Below, piece after piece: positions 17,580 through 26,300 of a DNA stretch of 64,000 nt (position 1 is the stretch's first letter; each line of letters opens with the position of its first letter). The position numbers and the translations under genes were made by a program. Where the stretch lies: positions 372,001 to 436,000 of the forward strand of contig OY782746.1 of NCBI GenBank assembly GCA_963678095.2, read 5' to 3'. The notes under the pieces were generated by a model. That model was not told the origin of the DNA. It did no database searches and was given only the letters and a program-made list of their open reading frames with translations. This stretch comes from G963678095 sp963678095 (GTDB taxonomy: Bacteria > Bacillota > Negativicutes > Selenomonadales > Selenomonadaceae).

Positions 17580-18419
17580 TCAATACGAAATCTTCTCCTG
17601 TAAAAATGTTCCGTTTTTTAAGTCCGCAAAGGCTTTATTCAACTCTTCCTTTGTGTTCATGACAATGGGTCCACCCCAGGCTACAGGCTCGTTCAGAAGT
17701 TTCGAACTAATAAACAGCACTTGCGCATTTTCGTCTGTTGCCTTTATCTCTACATAGTTGCCGGAGGTAAGCTTTGCCGCTGTCTTTTCTTTTACCAACG
17801 TACCACCAATGTAGGCGTCGCCTAAGAGGGTAAATATCATAACGGAACGCTCATTTTCTGTGTCGATGACAATGGCTGCTTTAGGATTTAAATGTACATC
17901 GTAATAATTCAGGGGAAGATATTTGCTTACATATCCTTTTCTCCCGTCGTATTCCCCCGCCAGCAATCTCAATTTTCCGTTTTCCAACTCTATTTCTTCG
18001 ATTTCAGAGTTCTTGATACTGTGATAAGCCGGCGAAACCATTTTATCTTTTGCCGGCAGATTCAGCCACAGCTGCACGCCCAGCAGCCTCTCAGCTGCCG
18101 GCAATTTTTCTTCGTGCATAATGCCGGAACCGGCTGTCATCCACTGCACCTCGCCCTCCCCAATGGTATCCTCATTTCCCAGGCTGTCCTTATGCGTCAT
18201 ATAGCCACGATACACATAGCTGATTGTTTCAATTCCTCGGTGTGGATGCAGGGGAAAACCCGCCGTATAATCCTCGGGATTTGTGCTGTCAAAGGAATCC
18301 AGCATTAAAATCGGATCGTAGTCTTCAACCGTCTGGTTCCCCAAAACCCTGACCAAATTGACACCGGCTCCGTCTTGTGTTTTAAAGCCGCTAACCTGTT
18401 GCTTAACGTTTCTTTCCAT
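17580..18419 (-). CDS. Pirin-family protein
   Basis: A bicupin of 279 residues. The metal-site region is visible (GFPLHPHRGIETISYVYRG, then GSGIMHEEKLP). Bacterial pirins include quercetin 2,3-dioxygenase-like enzymes and proteins that modulate other enzymes; the role here is unknown. I chose the ATG at 18417-18419 because GGGAGGGG lies just upstream, rather than the ATG 33 bases before it. It stands alone, divergent from the old yellow enzyme with 293 bases between the two. Confidence 0.88.
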   Translation of the reverse strand: MERNVKQQVSGFKTQDGAGVNLVRVLGNQTVEDYDPILMLDSFDSTNPEDYTAGFPLHPHRGIETISYVYRGYMTHKDSLGNEDTIGEGEVQWMTAGSGIMHEEKLPAAERLLGVQLWLNLPAKDKMVSPAYHSIKNSEIEEIELENGKLRLLAGEYDGRKGYVSKYLPLNYYDVHLNPKAAIVIDTENERSVMIFTLLGDAYIGGTLVKEKTAAKLTSGNYVEIKATDENAQVLFISSKLLNEPVAWGGPIVMNTKEELNKAFADLKNGTFLQEKISY

Positions 18420-18712
18420 AGCTGCCCCTCCCTTATTAATCCATTGAATCAAATGCTTTGCTTGGATTTCACCCTTGTATTACAAAAATCCATATTGCTG
18501 TAACCTACTTCGATAATTTTCCATCCGCTTGCGAAAAATCCTCTATTTGCCCCTGCCAAGAAAAATTTTTGCAAACAAATATCCCGGAAATATAGCACAT
18601 ACAATTAAAATCGCTTACCCCTCTTTTAAATCAAGCGTCCGCAAAGGGTTACGGAAACTTTTGCCGAATACTAGATGCATAAATTATACTGCACAAAATA
18701 AAGGAGGATACC

Positions 18713-19726
18713 ATGAATTATACATTCAGTCCTTATGCAATAAAAGGCCACATCTTTAAGAACCGAATCATCATGCCGCCCATGTGCATGTACAGCGCTG
18801 AGGCAGACGGCAGGGCGACAAGTTTTCATGCCACGCATTATATTTCCCGTGCTGTCGGTGGTGCCGGGGCTATCATTATGGAGGCAACCGGCGTACTGCC
18901 GGAAGGACGGCTATCTGAAAACGATCTGGGGCTTTGGGACGACAGTCAAATACAACCTTTGGCGGGCATCGTCCGCGAAGTCAAAAAATATGGAACTTTG
19001 ATTGGGATTCAGCTCGGTCACGGCGGACGCAAGGCGAATGTAAAGGCAAATATCTATGCCCCTTCCGCCCTGCAATTCAGCAGTGACTACAAGGTTCCGC
19101 TTGAAATGACAAAACAGGATATTCACCACGTTATCAAAGCCTTTGGCCAGGCTGCCCAAAGAGCGGATCAGGCTGGCTTTGATTTAATCGAGCTGCATGG
19201 CGCTCACGGCTATTTAATCAATCAATTTCTGTCTCCGCTTACAAACCATCGTACCGATGAATACGGGGGATCACTTCTAAACCGGGTACGCATTTTAGGC
19301 GAGATTCTTGATGAAATCAAGGCGTATTGGCCAAAAGAAAAGCTTATCAGTGTGCGTGTTTCCGCCCTTGACTATAACGGCGGGAACAACGCGGAAGATG
19401 TGACGGAAATGATCAATCTGGTTAAGGATAAGGGGATTGACATTATTCACGTATCCACCGGCGGTGTAGTTCCTGCCAATATAGATGCTTTCCCCGGCTA
19501 TCAAACAAAGCCAGCTGAAACCGTAAAGAACCTAACGGGCTTGCCTACCATCACCGGCGGGCTTTTGCTGAATATTGAAATGCTGGAAGATATTTTAGGA
19601 AATAATCGATCCGACTTTGTATTTTTAGGCCGCCTGCTATTGCGAGATCCGTACTTCCCGCTGCGGGCAGCCGCCGAATGCGGCGATGATACCGTCTGGC
19701 CGCAACAATATTTAAGAGCAAAATAA
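18713..19726 (+). CDS. NADH:flavin oxidoreductase / old yellow enzyme (YqjM/NamA-like)
   Basis: A 337-residue FMN enzyme of the old yellow family, thermophilic/YqjM-like class by length and motifs: NRIIMPPMCMYSAEADGRAT with the class-specific Cys, IGIQLGHGGRKANV, FDLIELHGAHGYLINQFLSP (active-site His pair), NHRTDEYGGSLLNR and VFLGRLLLRDP. It reduces activated C=C bonds or nitro groups with NAD(P)H. AAAGGAGG precedes the ATG. Divergence from pirin suggests shared stress control, but nothing in the sequence proves this. Confidence 0.92.
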   Translation: MNYTFSPYAIKGHIFKNRIIMPPMCMYSAEADGRATSFHATHYISRAVGGAGAIIMEATGVLPEGRLSENDLGLWDDSQIQPLAGIVREVKKYGTLIGIQLGHGGRKANVKANIYAPSALQFSSDYKVPLEMTKQDIHHVIKAFGQAAQRADQAGFDLIELHGAHGYLINQFLSPLTNHRTDEYGGSLLNRVRILGEILDEIKAYWPKEKLISVRVSALDYNGGNNAEDVTEMINLVKDKGIDIIHVSTGGVVPANIDAFPGYQTKPAETVKNLTGLPTITGGLLLNIEMLEDILGNNRSDFVFLGRLLLRDPYFPLRAAAECGDDTVWPQQYLRAK

Positions 19727-19746
19727 AAATCAGTACCTGAAAAAAT

Positions 19747-19795
19747 AGCAGCCGTTGTTCTATATTCAACATATGAATATAGAACAACGGCTGCT
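19747..19795. terminator. 22-bp perfect inverted repeat
   Basis: Arms 19747-19768 and 19774-19795 match perfectly around a 5-base loop, 20 bases past the old yellow enzyme stop. It probably ends that transcript, although the T run is short. The remainder of the 283-base gap up to the chemoreceptor stop shows nothing else. Confidence 0.7.
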
Positions 19796-20009
19796 ACTAT
19801 TAACGCCATATTTCAAGCCGTTTTGCCATTGCTTGAAATTTCCACCCCAGTTTTTATAGGTTCTGAAATCACTGGAAAGATATGTAGTACATTACACCGA
19901 CACTCAAGCATTTCGATATTCTTGCATATTTTATCATCCATTATTGTCCCAATATTATCCTATTCTCGGAAAAGAGTACTTCTGTGTCTATTCCTACCAG
20001 GTTTTTCTG

Positions 20010-21725
20010 TCAAATTTGAAATTTGCTAACTGCCTGGCGAAGATTTTGCGCCAAATTAGCCAAGGCCTGACTGGATGATGCTATTTCTTCCATCGATGCT
20101 GATTGTTCTTCTGTTGCTGCCGACACCGTTTGTGCTTCCCCTGATGCCGTTTTGCTTAATTCATCGATCTGTTTTACCGATTCAACAATTTGTTGGCTGC
20201 CACTAGCCATCTGCTCAATTGCAGCCGATATTTCTTTCACTTGCCCAGACACTTGCATTACCAAGCCTGTAATTTCCTGAAAGGATTGTCCAGAGGCATT
20301 GACTACTTCGGCTCCCAGCTTAACTTCACGAGTTCCATTATTCATGGCCACTACCGCTTGATCAGTTTCGCTCTGAATTTCACCAATCAGTGTTGCAATT
20401 TGTTTAGCAGCATCTTGCGATTGTTCTGCAAGCTTGCGAACCTCTTCCGCTACAACAGCGAATCCACGGCCTTGTTCACCCGCACGGGCAGCTTCAATCG
20501 CAGCATTTAAAGCCAATAAATTTGTCTGACCCGCAATACCGGATATCGTATCAACAATCTGTCCGATTTCCTTGGAACGGTCTCCCAATTTAGCCACTAC
20601 TTGGGCAGATGCCATAACGGTCTGCTCGATATGAGCCATCTGGACAACGGCCTTATCCACCGACTTATTGCCCTCTTTGGCCTTATCAGCAGCCTGCGCT
20701 GATTGCCCAGCGACTTCATTGGCATTAGCAGAAACTTGTTCGATACCAGCTGACATCTGCTGTACCACGGCAGATGTATCATGGGCTACAGTTAATTGGC
20801 ACTCGGCACCTTTTGCTACTTCTGTAATAGATCCTGCAACTTGATTGGCGGCTTGCGCTGACTGATCCGCACTAGCAGTAAGCTCCTCTGACGAAGCCGC
20901 CAACTGCTCGGACGACTCATTGACATTTTTCATCAATGCACGAAGACTGCTTCCCATATCAACCAAGGCATCTGCCAACTGACCAACTTCATCTTTTCTG
21001 ACAAAAAGGCGATCTTTTTTACGAAAATCACCCGCTGCTAATTCTTTACAAAGCACTACCATCATATTAAGCGGTTTGGTTATCATTTTAGTAATATATA
21101 GCCCACTTAAAACTAATACGAGAAATACACCGGCCACAATTGCAAATAAAATGTTTTTAGAGTGCTCCATATCAATTTCATTTTGTTCATTGATCGCATT
21201 GGCACTTTTTACGTTATATTCAGACAACTCTATTAGATTTTGCTGAAACTCATCCATCAATGGTCTGACACGTTCTTCATATACGGTATAGGCTTCAGCA
21301 TTTCTATTCTGCATAGCCAAATTTATCGAAAGCTCTCTCTCCTGCCGATATTTTTGCATGACTTCCTTAATTTTCGGCAAGGCTGCAATTTCAAAAGGAT
21401 CTAGCTTTGTTTTTTCATATTCAGTTAAATTTTTGTTGAATTTTTCTGCTTGGAGCTCTATATCTTTTTTTTGTTCATTTTTACGGCCATTATCATTCGT
21501 AAGCATCAATTCCAACATATCAATTTTTACAGCTCGGGCGATTGCAATTTCCTGACCTGTCTGATACACCGGAATCAACTTATTTTTGTACATTTCTGTC
21601 ATTTCAGTATTCGCTTTAAGTAAATAATGATATCCCGTAAAGGCAACAATTGCCGATGCCATTACAGCTATAGTAATTAGAACGCCTAGTTTGTACGCTG
21701 TTTTTAAGTCTTCAAACCATTTCAT
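20010..21725 (-). CDS. Methyl-accepting chemotaxis protein
   Basis: A 571-residue chemoreceptor. Membrane helices lie at about 12-33 and 190-212. Between them is a four-helix-bundle sensor with many charged residues (KNKLIPVYQTGQEIAIARAV). HAMP follows, then a methylated signalling domain with the conserved tip (EIGQIVDTISGIAGQTNLLA, NAAIEAARAGEQGRGFAVVA). The signalling half is very similar to the receptor at 5208-6881, but the sensor differs. The 5' region carries a structured leader with a terminator (21828-21950), so expression may be controlled by transcription attenuation. Confidence 0.95.
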   Translation of the reverse strand: MKWFEDLKTAYKLGVLITIAVMASAIVAFTGYHYLLKANTEMTEMYKNKLIPVYQTGQEIAIARAVKIDMLELMLTNDNGRKNEQKKDIELQAEKFNKNLTEYEKTKLDPFEIAALPKIKEVMQKYRQERELSINLAMQNRNAEAYTVYEERVRPLMDEFQQNLIELSEYNVKSANAINEQNEIDMEHSKNILFAIVAGVFLVLVLSGLYITKMITKPLNMMVVLCKELAAGDFRKKDRLFVRKDEVGQLADALVDMGSSLRALMKNVNESSEQLAASSEELTASADQSAQAANQVAGSITEVAKGAECQLTVAHDTSAVVQQMSAGIEQVSANANEVAGQSAQAADKAKEGNKSVDKAVVQMAHIEQTVMASAQVVAKLGDRSKEIGQIVDTISGIAGQTNLLALNAAIEAARAGEQGRGFAVVAEEVRKLAEQSQDAAKQIATLIGEIQSETDQAVVAMNNGTREVKLGAEVVNASGQSFQEITGLVMQVSGQVKEISAAIEQMASGSQQIVESVKQIDELSKTASGEAQTVSAATEEQSASMEEIASSSQALANLAQNLRQAVSKFQI

Positions 21726-21827
21726 GATAATTTCCCCTCTCCATTATCAGCTCTTAATCTTCTAAAGCTTTAATAAAATCCCCGTCAGAGTACTACCCAC
21801 CTTCCTTCTATTTTTCTTTTTATATAT

Positions 21828-21950
21828 AAAAAAACTACCAGGATTAATCGTAACCTGGCAGTCGTTATCCCACAAAGAGATCTTAAAACCATTGTTTGTA
21901 GGTGCGGCTTTGCACAGTCTACAGATATTATTGCTGAATTCTATTATCTC
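21828..21950 (-). ncRNA. Structured leader with terminator upstream of the chemoreceptor; candidate c-di-GMP-I-like riboswitch
   Basis: Read on the minus strand, GCAAAGCC (21906-21913) is followed by an 8-bp stem (21895-21902 with 21869-21876). Then comes GCCAGGTTACG (21849-21859), whose CTGCCAGG pairs with a downstream CCTGGTAG (21835-21842) ahead of seven T (21828-21834): a terminator overlapping the 3' side of the core. The GCAAAGCC core, a CCTA soon after it and the GCCAGGTTAC-like end resemble the GEMM-I (c-di-GMP-I) aptamer, which often precedes chemoreceptor genes. The first GGCAAACC element and the GAAA loop are not clear, so it may be a divergent or decayed copy. Confidence 0.4.
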
Positions 21951-22180
21951 AAATAGACAACTTTCATCTGTCAAAGCGGATCGACAATATATCCTCAATT
22001 GGGTTGCAGAAGGATTTCAACAAGAATCGAAGAAGTTATTATTTAAACTCTACTAAATAAACGGGTACTTTTAATAATGAATCAAGGGTCCTGTTTAATC
22101 TTATTTTGACTGCAAATCCACTACTTTCAGCCTATAACCTTTGTTAAATTTTACCATAGGTATATCAAAAGAACAAGAAA

Positions 22181-22221
22181 TTTGTACAATATATTTTATA
22201 TTTTCTACTATATTGTACAAA
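22181..22221. promoter_or_regulatory. 13-bp inverted-repeat operator upstream of the second XRE-cupin gene
   Basis: TTTGTACAATATA at 22181-22193 and its perfect complement at 22209-22221, 15 bases apart, ending 21 bases before the GTG start. Its position over the likely promoter suggests autoregulation by the XRE-cupin protein. Apart from this and the chemoreceptor leader, the gap 21726-22242 shows no gene. Confidence 0.6.
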
Positions 22222-22242
22222 AATATCCTAGGGGGACTTATC

Positions 22243-22797
22243 GTGCACAACTTAAATTCAATCATCAGTTATAATCTAGCTCGCTTACGCCAGCAAAAAA
22301 GCCTTAGTCTTGACGGTCTAGCAAAGCTATCGGGCGTTAGTAAGGCCATGATTGCTCAGATCGAACGCGGCGAATCAAGTCCGACAGTCAACACCTTATG
22401 GAAAATAGCTACCGGACTTCATGTTCCCTTTGGAACGCTTATTGCCATGGACAAACAATCCGCCAAATTTGTTCAGTTCAAAGAGAAGCAACCCATCCAG
22501 GATACGGAAGGGCTCACCCTTTATCCTATATTTTCTTTCGAAGACAATCACTCTCTAGAAATATTCTCAGCATTATTGGCTCCCCATTGCTCCCACGCAT
22601 CGGATCCCCACGGCATCGATTCTTTTGAATATATTCTCCCTATTTCCGGCGAACTGCAAGTGGGGATTCAAGGCGAAGTATATGATCTATCCACCGGGAG
22701 TTCCCTCCAGATTGATTCCAATTACCCGCACTCTTACCATAACCCCCTTGACACGCCTGCTGCATTTTATTGTATTTTACAACACAGTAAGATTTAA
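22243..22797 (+). CDS. XRE-family regulator with C-terminal cupin
   Basis: A 184-residue regulator. The helix-turn-helix spans about 8-65 (LARLRQQKSLSLDGLAKLSG, VSKAMIAQIERGESSPTVNT) and a cupin spans about 100-180 (GIDSFEYILPISGELQVGI, LSTGSSLQIDSNYPHSYHN). I chose the GTG at 22243 because AGGGGGA lies just before it; a longer frame from 22141 would run over the operator repeat. No transporter or enzyme gene is adjacent on either side, so its targets beyond its own promoter are unknown. It is a paralogue of the regulator at 11298. Confidence 0.88.
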   Translation: MHNLNSIISYNLARLRQQKSLSLDGLAKLSGVSKAMIAQIERGESSPTVNTLWKIATGLHVPFGTLIAMDKQSAKFVQFKEKQPIQDTEGLTLYPIFSFEDNHSLEIFSALLAPHCSHASDPHGIDSFEYILPISGELQVGIQGEVYDLSTGSSLQIDSNYPHSYHNPLDTPAAFYCILQHSKI

Positions 22798-22880
22798 TTA
22801 GGCAAATTCAAGCCAGGCAGTTTTTATCCATGTTCGTTAAGGTGTTATTTATAAATCGAACTATCTTTCCAAAAATTTTT

Positions 22881-22937
22881 TTTAAATAAAGTAAGGACCC
22901 ATGCACATTCTGTACACGGGTCCTTACTTTATTTAAA
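22881..22937. terminator. 20-bp perfect bidirectional terminator
   Basis: Arms 22881-22900 and 22918-22937 are perfect complements with A/T-rich outer ends and a GGACCC core. It separates the XRE-cupin gene (plus) from the aldolase gene (minus) and can serve both. Confidence 0.9.
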
Positions 22938-23017
22938 ATCCATCGCACCAAACAAGTATAGGTTAAGCTTTTCTTAGTCTACAATATTTTGAATCATTTC
23001 CAATATTAGTTTACCAA

Positions 23018-23695
23018 TCAGCAATCGAGCATTGTTTTTCCTTCGCCGCATAAATTTTCAAAGTCTTTTACGAAGGCATCGATTGCGCAATTGACAGCAT
23101 CGAGTTTAATCAGCCCTTCGATGACCTCCGGCGAAATTGTCGCTGCCCCAATCCCGTACTTTGCCAGCTCTAATACCTGCTGCGAATTTTTGAAGCTGGC
23201 CGCAAGGACCGTTGTTGGCAAATCATTCTTTTTGAAGATATCGTGAATGTCTTTCGCGACCTTTATGCCGTCGGCACCTAAATTGTCAATCCGGTTAACA
23301 TAGGGAGCGGCATAATGCGCCCCTGATTTTGCCGCCAGATACGCCTGCATCTGCGTATAAATGGCAGTCGCTGTAATATTCGCTCCTTCCGCAGCCAGCG
23401 CTTTGATTGCTTTCAGGCCTTCTTTGGTAACCGGAACTTTCACATACGTATTGACGCCCAATTCCTTCTGAATTCGATGCGCTTCCTGCAGCATCCCTTC
23501 GGCTGCCGGGGAAATAACCTGCACATGAAGCTCTGCGTCGGGCCCGATAAAGGCCCGGATTTTCTTCAAGACCGCATACGGATTTTCCCCTTCCTTCGCG
23601 ATAATGGACGGATTGGTGGTCACCCCGTCAATCGGATAATACGCATATAATTCTTTAATCTGATCCAAATTCGCAAAATCCACAATCATTTTCAT
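23018..23695 (-). CDS. fsa: Fructose-6-phosphate aldolase / transaldolase-like protein
   Basis: A 225-residue class I aldolase of the FSA/TalC family. The N-terminal IVDFANLDQIKELYAYYPID, GVTTNPSII, the Schiff-base lysine (about residue 86) in NTYVKVPVTKEG and AASFKNSQQVLELAKYGI are all present. FSA enzymes cleave fructose 6-phosphate or 1-deoxy-ketose phosphates into a C3 ketone and glyceraldehyde 3-phosphate. It lies 24 bases downstream of the glycyl radical enzyme gene, as fsaA and fsaB do next to ybiW and pflD in E. coli, so it probably cleaves the product of that enzyme. Confidence 0.9.
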   Translation of the reverse strand: MKMIVDFANLDQIKELYAYYPIDGVTTNPSIIAKEGENPYAVLKKIRAFIGPDAELHVQVISPAAEGMLQEAHRIQKELGVNTYVKVPVTKEGLKAIKALAAEGANITATAIYTQMQAYLAAKSGAHYAAPYVNRIDNLGADGIKVAKDIHDIFKKNDLPTTVLAASFKNSQQVLELAKYGIGAATISPEVIEGLIKLDAVNCAIDAFVKDFENLCGEGKTMLDC

Positions 23696-23719
23696 GGTTT
23701 TCTTTTCCTCCTATAAAAA

Positions 23720-26131
23720 TCAAAGTACATGCTCTGTCCGTTCGATAATATCGTCTTGCGTTGTTTTCGACAGTACGTTGAAGAAGGCCGAATACCCCGC
23801 AACGCGCACTATCAGGTCCCGATGCTTTTCAGGATGCTTTTGGGCATCAAGCAGCGTAGCCCTGGACACCACATTGTATTGAACGTGAAATCCTTTTAAT
23901 CTGTTGAAGAAGGTTCGGAGCAGCGCGATTAACTTCATCTTGTCTTCATCTTTTTCCAATACCTGCGGCGTTACCTTTTGATTTAGAAGCACCCCGCCCG
24001 TAATATCCTGCGTTGGAAGTTTTGCTACCGTCTTGAATACGGCGGTAGGGCCATTTCGATCCATCGCATGCGTCGGCGAGCAGCCTTCCGCAAGCGGCGT
24101 ATAGGCCTTGCGGCCATCAGGCGTGGCCATCGTACCAAGGCCCTGTCCTACATTGGCTGAAATAGAGGAGGTCCCGGCATAGCGTGTTCCCCCGATCGGT
24201 CCTCGGCCAAAGCGGGTATTGGGATATTTCACAACCTCATCGATATAGCTGCAATATGCTTCCCTGCCAAGTAAATCTACATAATCATCGTCATTTCCAT
24301 ATTTCGGCGCGGCCAGAAGAAGTTTTTGGATTTTTTCGCCTTCGGCTCCGTCAAAATTATTCAGCAGTGCCGTCCATAAGGCATCGCGGCTGATCGTCTT
24401 CTCGTCATATACGCATTTTTTAATGGCAGCCAGAGAATCTGCCAGATTGGCAATTCCAACTTGCAAGCCACTGATAAAGTCATAGATAGCTCCGCCTTCC
24501 TTCAAGGTTTTCCCCCGCCCGATACAGTCCTCACTTAAGGCCGAGCACAAAACGTCCGGAACATCCTCCTCCAAAACCATGTCGCAGGCATTTTCGATAA
24601 TCACACTATGTCGCGTGAAATCTCTGATGAGCACATCCCAGGCTTTCTTCAAGTCTTCAAAAGTTGCCATTGATTTAAAATGCCCAATGCCTTCCGCGAG
24701 CTTCACGCCGGATTTAGGATCTACGCCGTCATTCATGGCAATCAGCAACGACTTCGGGAAATTCAAAAAGCTCATCCCCGTGCAGCGATAGCCCCATTTC
24801 CCCGGCACGGCAACTTCCACACAGCCAATGGCACTATAATTGTAAGCATCCTCTTCCTTCACGCCCTTGTTAATAAAGGATGGAATGATGATCTCATCGC
24901 TGTTAAACGCCGGCATGCCAAAGCCCATTTTTACAACTTCGATGCATTCTTTCATAAAGCGGTCATCCAAGCCGGCATGATAACGGACCGTGAGATTTGG
25001 CTGCGGCAGCTTCGTTTGTGCTACACTTCTTAAGATCAGATACGAAAGCGGGTTTACCGCATCCTTCTTATCGATGGTCTGCCCGCCGATGGTAACATTT
25101 TGATAGAGCGGACTGCCTGCGCTAAATTGCGTATGCGACCAGCTCCTGATCTTATTAATTGTCAGCGTTTTTATCCACAAATTGGTCAGCAGCTCCACCG
25201 CATGATCGTCCGTAAGCGTTCCCTGTGCGATATCTTTTTGGTAATAAGGATACAGATACTGATCCATTCTCCCATACGACAAGGAATGACCATTCGACTC
25301 TAGCTGCAGCACTAAGTGCACCAGCCACATGGATTGCAGCGCTTCATAGAAAGAATCCGCCGGTTCATAAGGCACCTTGTTTAGTATTCTTGCAATCTCG
25401 CGCAGTTCCAAAGCCCGTGCACCATCAGCCTCCTGCTGCGCCATAGACTCTGCCAAATCAGCATATCTTTTGGCAAACGCGACCGTTGCGTCGATAACAA
25501 TAAGGATGCCCTGATAAAAATACAATTTCTTTAAATTCTTGTAATCCGTCAGATCCAAGGTATCCATCATCGCCAGTGTTCTTTGCTTATAATCCTTTAT
25601 CCCGAATTTCATCAACCTTCCATAATCAACGGCCAAATGCGCATCGCCCGAGGTGATATTCCCTTCGGCTTTGATAATTCCTAAATCATAGAAGATTTTG
25701 CTTGCCGGCGGGATTGCTGCCAGGCCTCGTTCTTTTGTCGTATTGTGCTCCCAAAACGGTGCGATTTCCCTTAGCTGCTTCTTCGTTTCCTCGCTAATGT
25801 AGAAGACATCACCATTTCTTTTTTCAAATTCATCCAGTTCCTTTACAACCCAGTCCATCGCATACTCTGGGAAAATAGGTGCGGCACGATTTGCCGAGGC
25901 CTGATTGCCGACGATCAGAGTGTCCTTTTCTATAAAAATGCTCATTTTTTTCAAAACATTCTCAAGCATATAGGCTCTTTTTAAAACTGCCGGCTGATCG
26001 AGATTTGCCTTATAACTTTCTGTAGTATAGACGGCTCTTTCTGCACATACCTTCGGTTTCGACGTCAGAACCTCTTCCCTGAACTGTTCCATTCTTTTTG
26101 TTAATTCCCCAAAATATTGACTCATTGCCAC
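23720..26131 (-). CDS. Glycyl radical enzyme, PflD/YbiW-like
   Basis: An 803-residue oxygen-sensitive radical enzyme. The thiyl cysteine and adjacent Glu are in SAIGCVEVAVPGKWGYR (Cys437, Glu439). The glycyl radical site is Gly779 in IVRVAGYSAFFNVLSK. True pyruvate formate-lyase has two adjacent Cys, which are absent, so this is a GCVE-type lyase or dehydratase. A neighbouring FSA aldolase points to a sugar-phosphate substrate. I recall, unverified, a report that YbiW-type enzymes convert 1,5-anhydroglucitol 6-phosphate to 1-deoxyfructose 6-phosphate, which FSA then splits. The activase is upstream but separated by a terminator, so this gene has its own promoter with a repeat-like motif at 26223. 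Confidence 0.93.
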   Translation of the reverse strand: MAMSQYFGELTKRMEQFREEVLTSKPKVCAERAVYTTESYKANLDQPAVLKRAYMLENVLKKMSIFIEKDTLIVGNQASANRAAPIFPEYAMDWVVKELDEFEKRNGDVFYISEETKKQLREIAPFWEHNTTKERGLAAIPPASKIFYDLGIIKAEGNITSGDAHLAVDYGRLMKFGIKDYKQRTLAMMDTLDLTDYKNLKKLYFYQGILIVIDATVAFAKRYADLAESMAQQEADGARALELREIARILNKVPYEPADSFYEALQSMWLVHLVLQLESNGHSLSYGRMDQYLYPYYQKDIAQGTLTDDHAVELLTNLWIKTLTINKIRSWSHTQFSAGSPLYQNVTIGGQTIDKKDAVNPLSYLILRSVAQTKLPQPNLTVRYHAGLDDRFMKECIEVVKMGFGMPAFNSDEIIIPSFINKGVKEEDAYNYSAIGCVEVAVPGKWGYRCTGMSFLNFPKSLLIAMNDGVDPKSGVKLAEGIGHFKSMATFEDLKKAWDVLIRDFTRHSVIIENACDMVLEEDVPDVLCSALSEDCIGRGKTLKEGGAIYDFISGLQVGIANLADSLAAIKKCVYDEKTISRDALWTALLNNFDGAEGEKIQKLLLAAPKYGNDDDYVDLLGREAYCSYIDEVVKYPNTRFGRGPIGGTRYAGTSSISANVGQGLGTMATPDGRKAYTPLAEGCSPTHAMDRNGPTAVFKTVAKLPTQDITGGVLLNQKVTPQVLEKDEDKMKLIALLRTFFNRLKGFHVQYNVVSRATLLDAQKHPEKHRDLIVRVAGYSAFFNVLSKTTQDDIIERTEHVL

Positions 26132-26222
26132 CCCTCCTAAAGCTTTCTGCTATACTCTCAATTTAACCATGCTTCCTTAATCAAATAGTACCACCGTTAT
26201 TTGCGTTAGTCAATATTTTTAA

Positions 26223-26234
26223 TTTCATTCGTAA
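26223..26234. promoter_or_regulatory. Candidate DeoR operator half before the glycyl radical enzyme
   Basis: TTTCATTCGTAA differs at one base from TTTCATTAGTAA at 27298-27309 in the activase/DeoR intergenic region. Sharing between the two promoters of the pathway suggests a binding site for the local DeoR regulator. Confidence 0.45.
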
Positions 26235-26258
26235 GTTTTATTAATTGTGTTTGAATAA

Positions 26259-26297
26259 AAAGCAGGCCCCTTCTGTCAACGAGAAGAGGCCTGCTTT
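26259..26297 (-). terminator. Terminator between activase and glycyl radical enzyme genes
   Basis: A 16-bp stem with one mismatch (26259-26274 with 26282-26297) and a T run on the minus strand, directly after the activase stop. It means that the activase and the glycyl radical enzyme are not simply one transcript. Confidence 0.85.
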
Positions 26298-26300
26298 AAA

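Noticed and set aside
21762..21998. 78-codon minus-strand frame upstream of the chemoreceptor
   Set aside because: It covers the structured leader and terminator; the peptide is not protein-like. The RNA reading explains the sequence better.
23720..26131. Annotation as pyruvate formate-lyase
   Set aside because: The adjacent Cys-Cys pair of true PFL is absent; the active site is the GCVE type of lyases and dehydratases.
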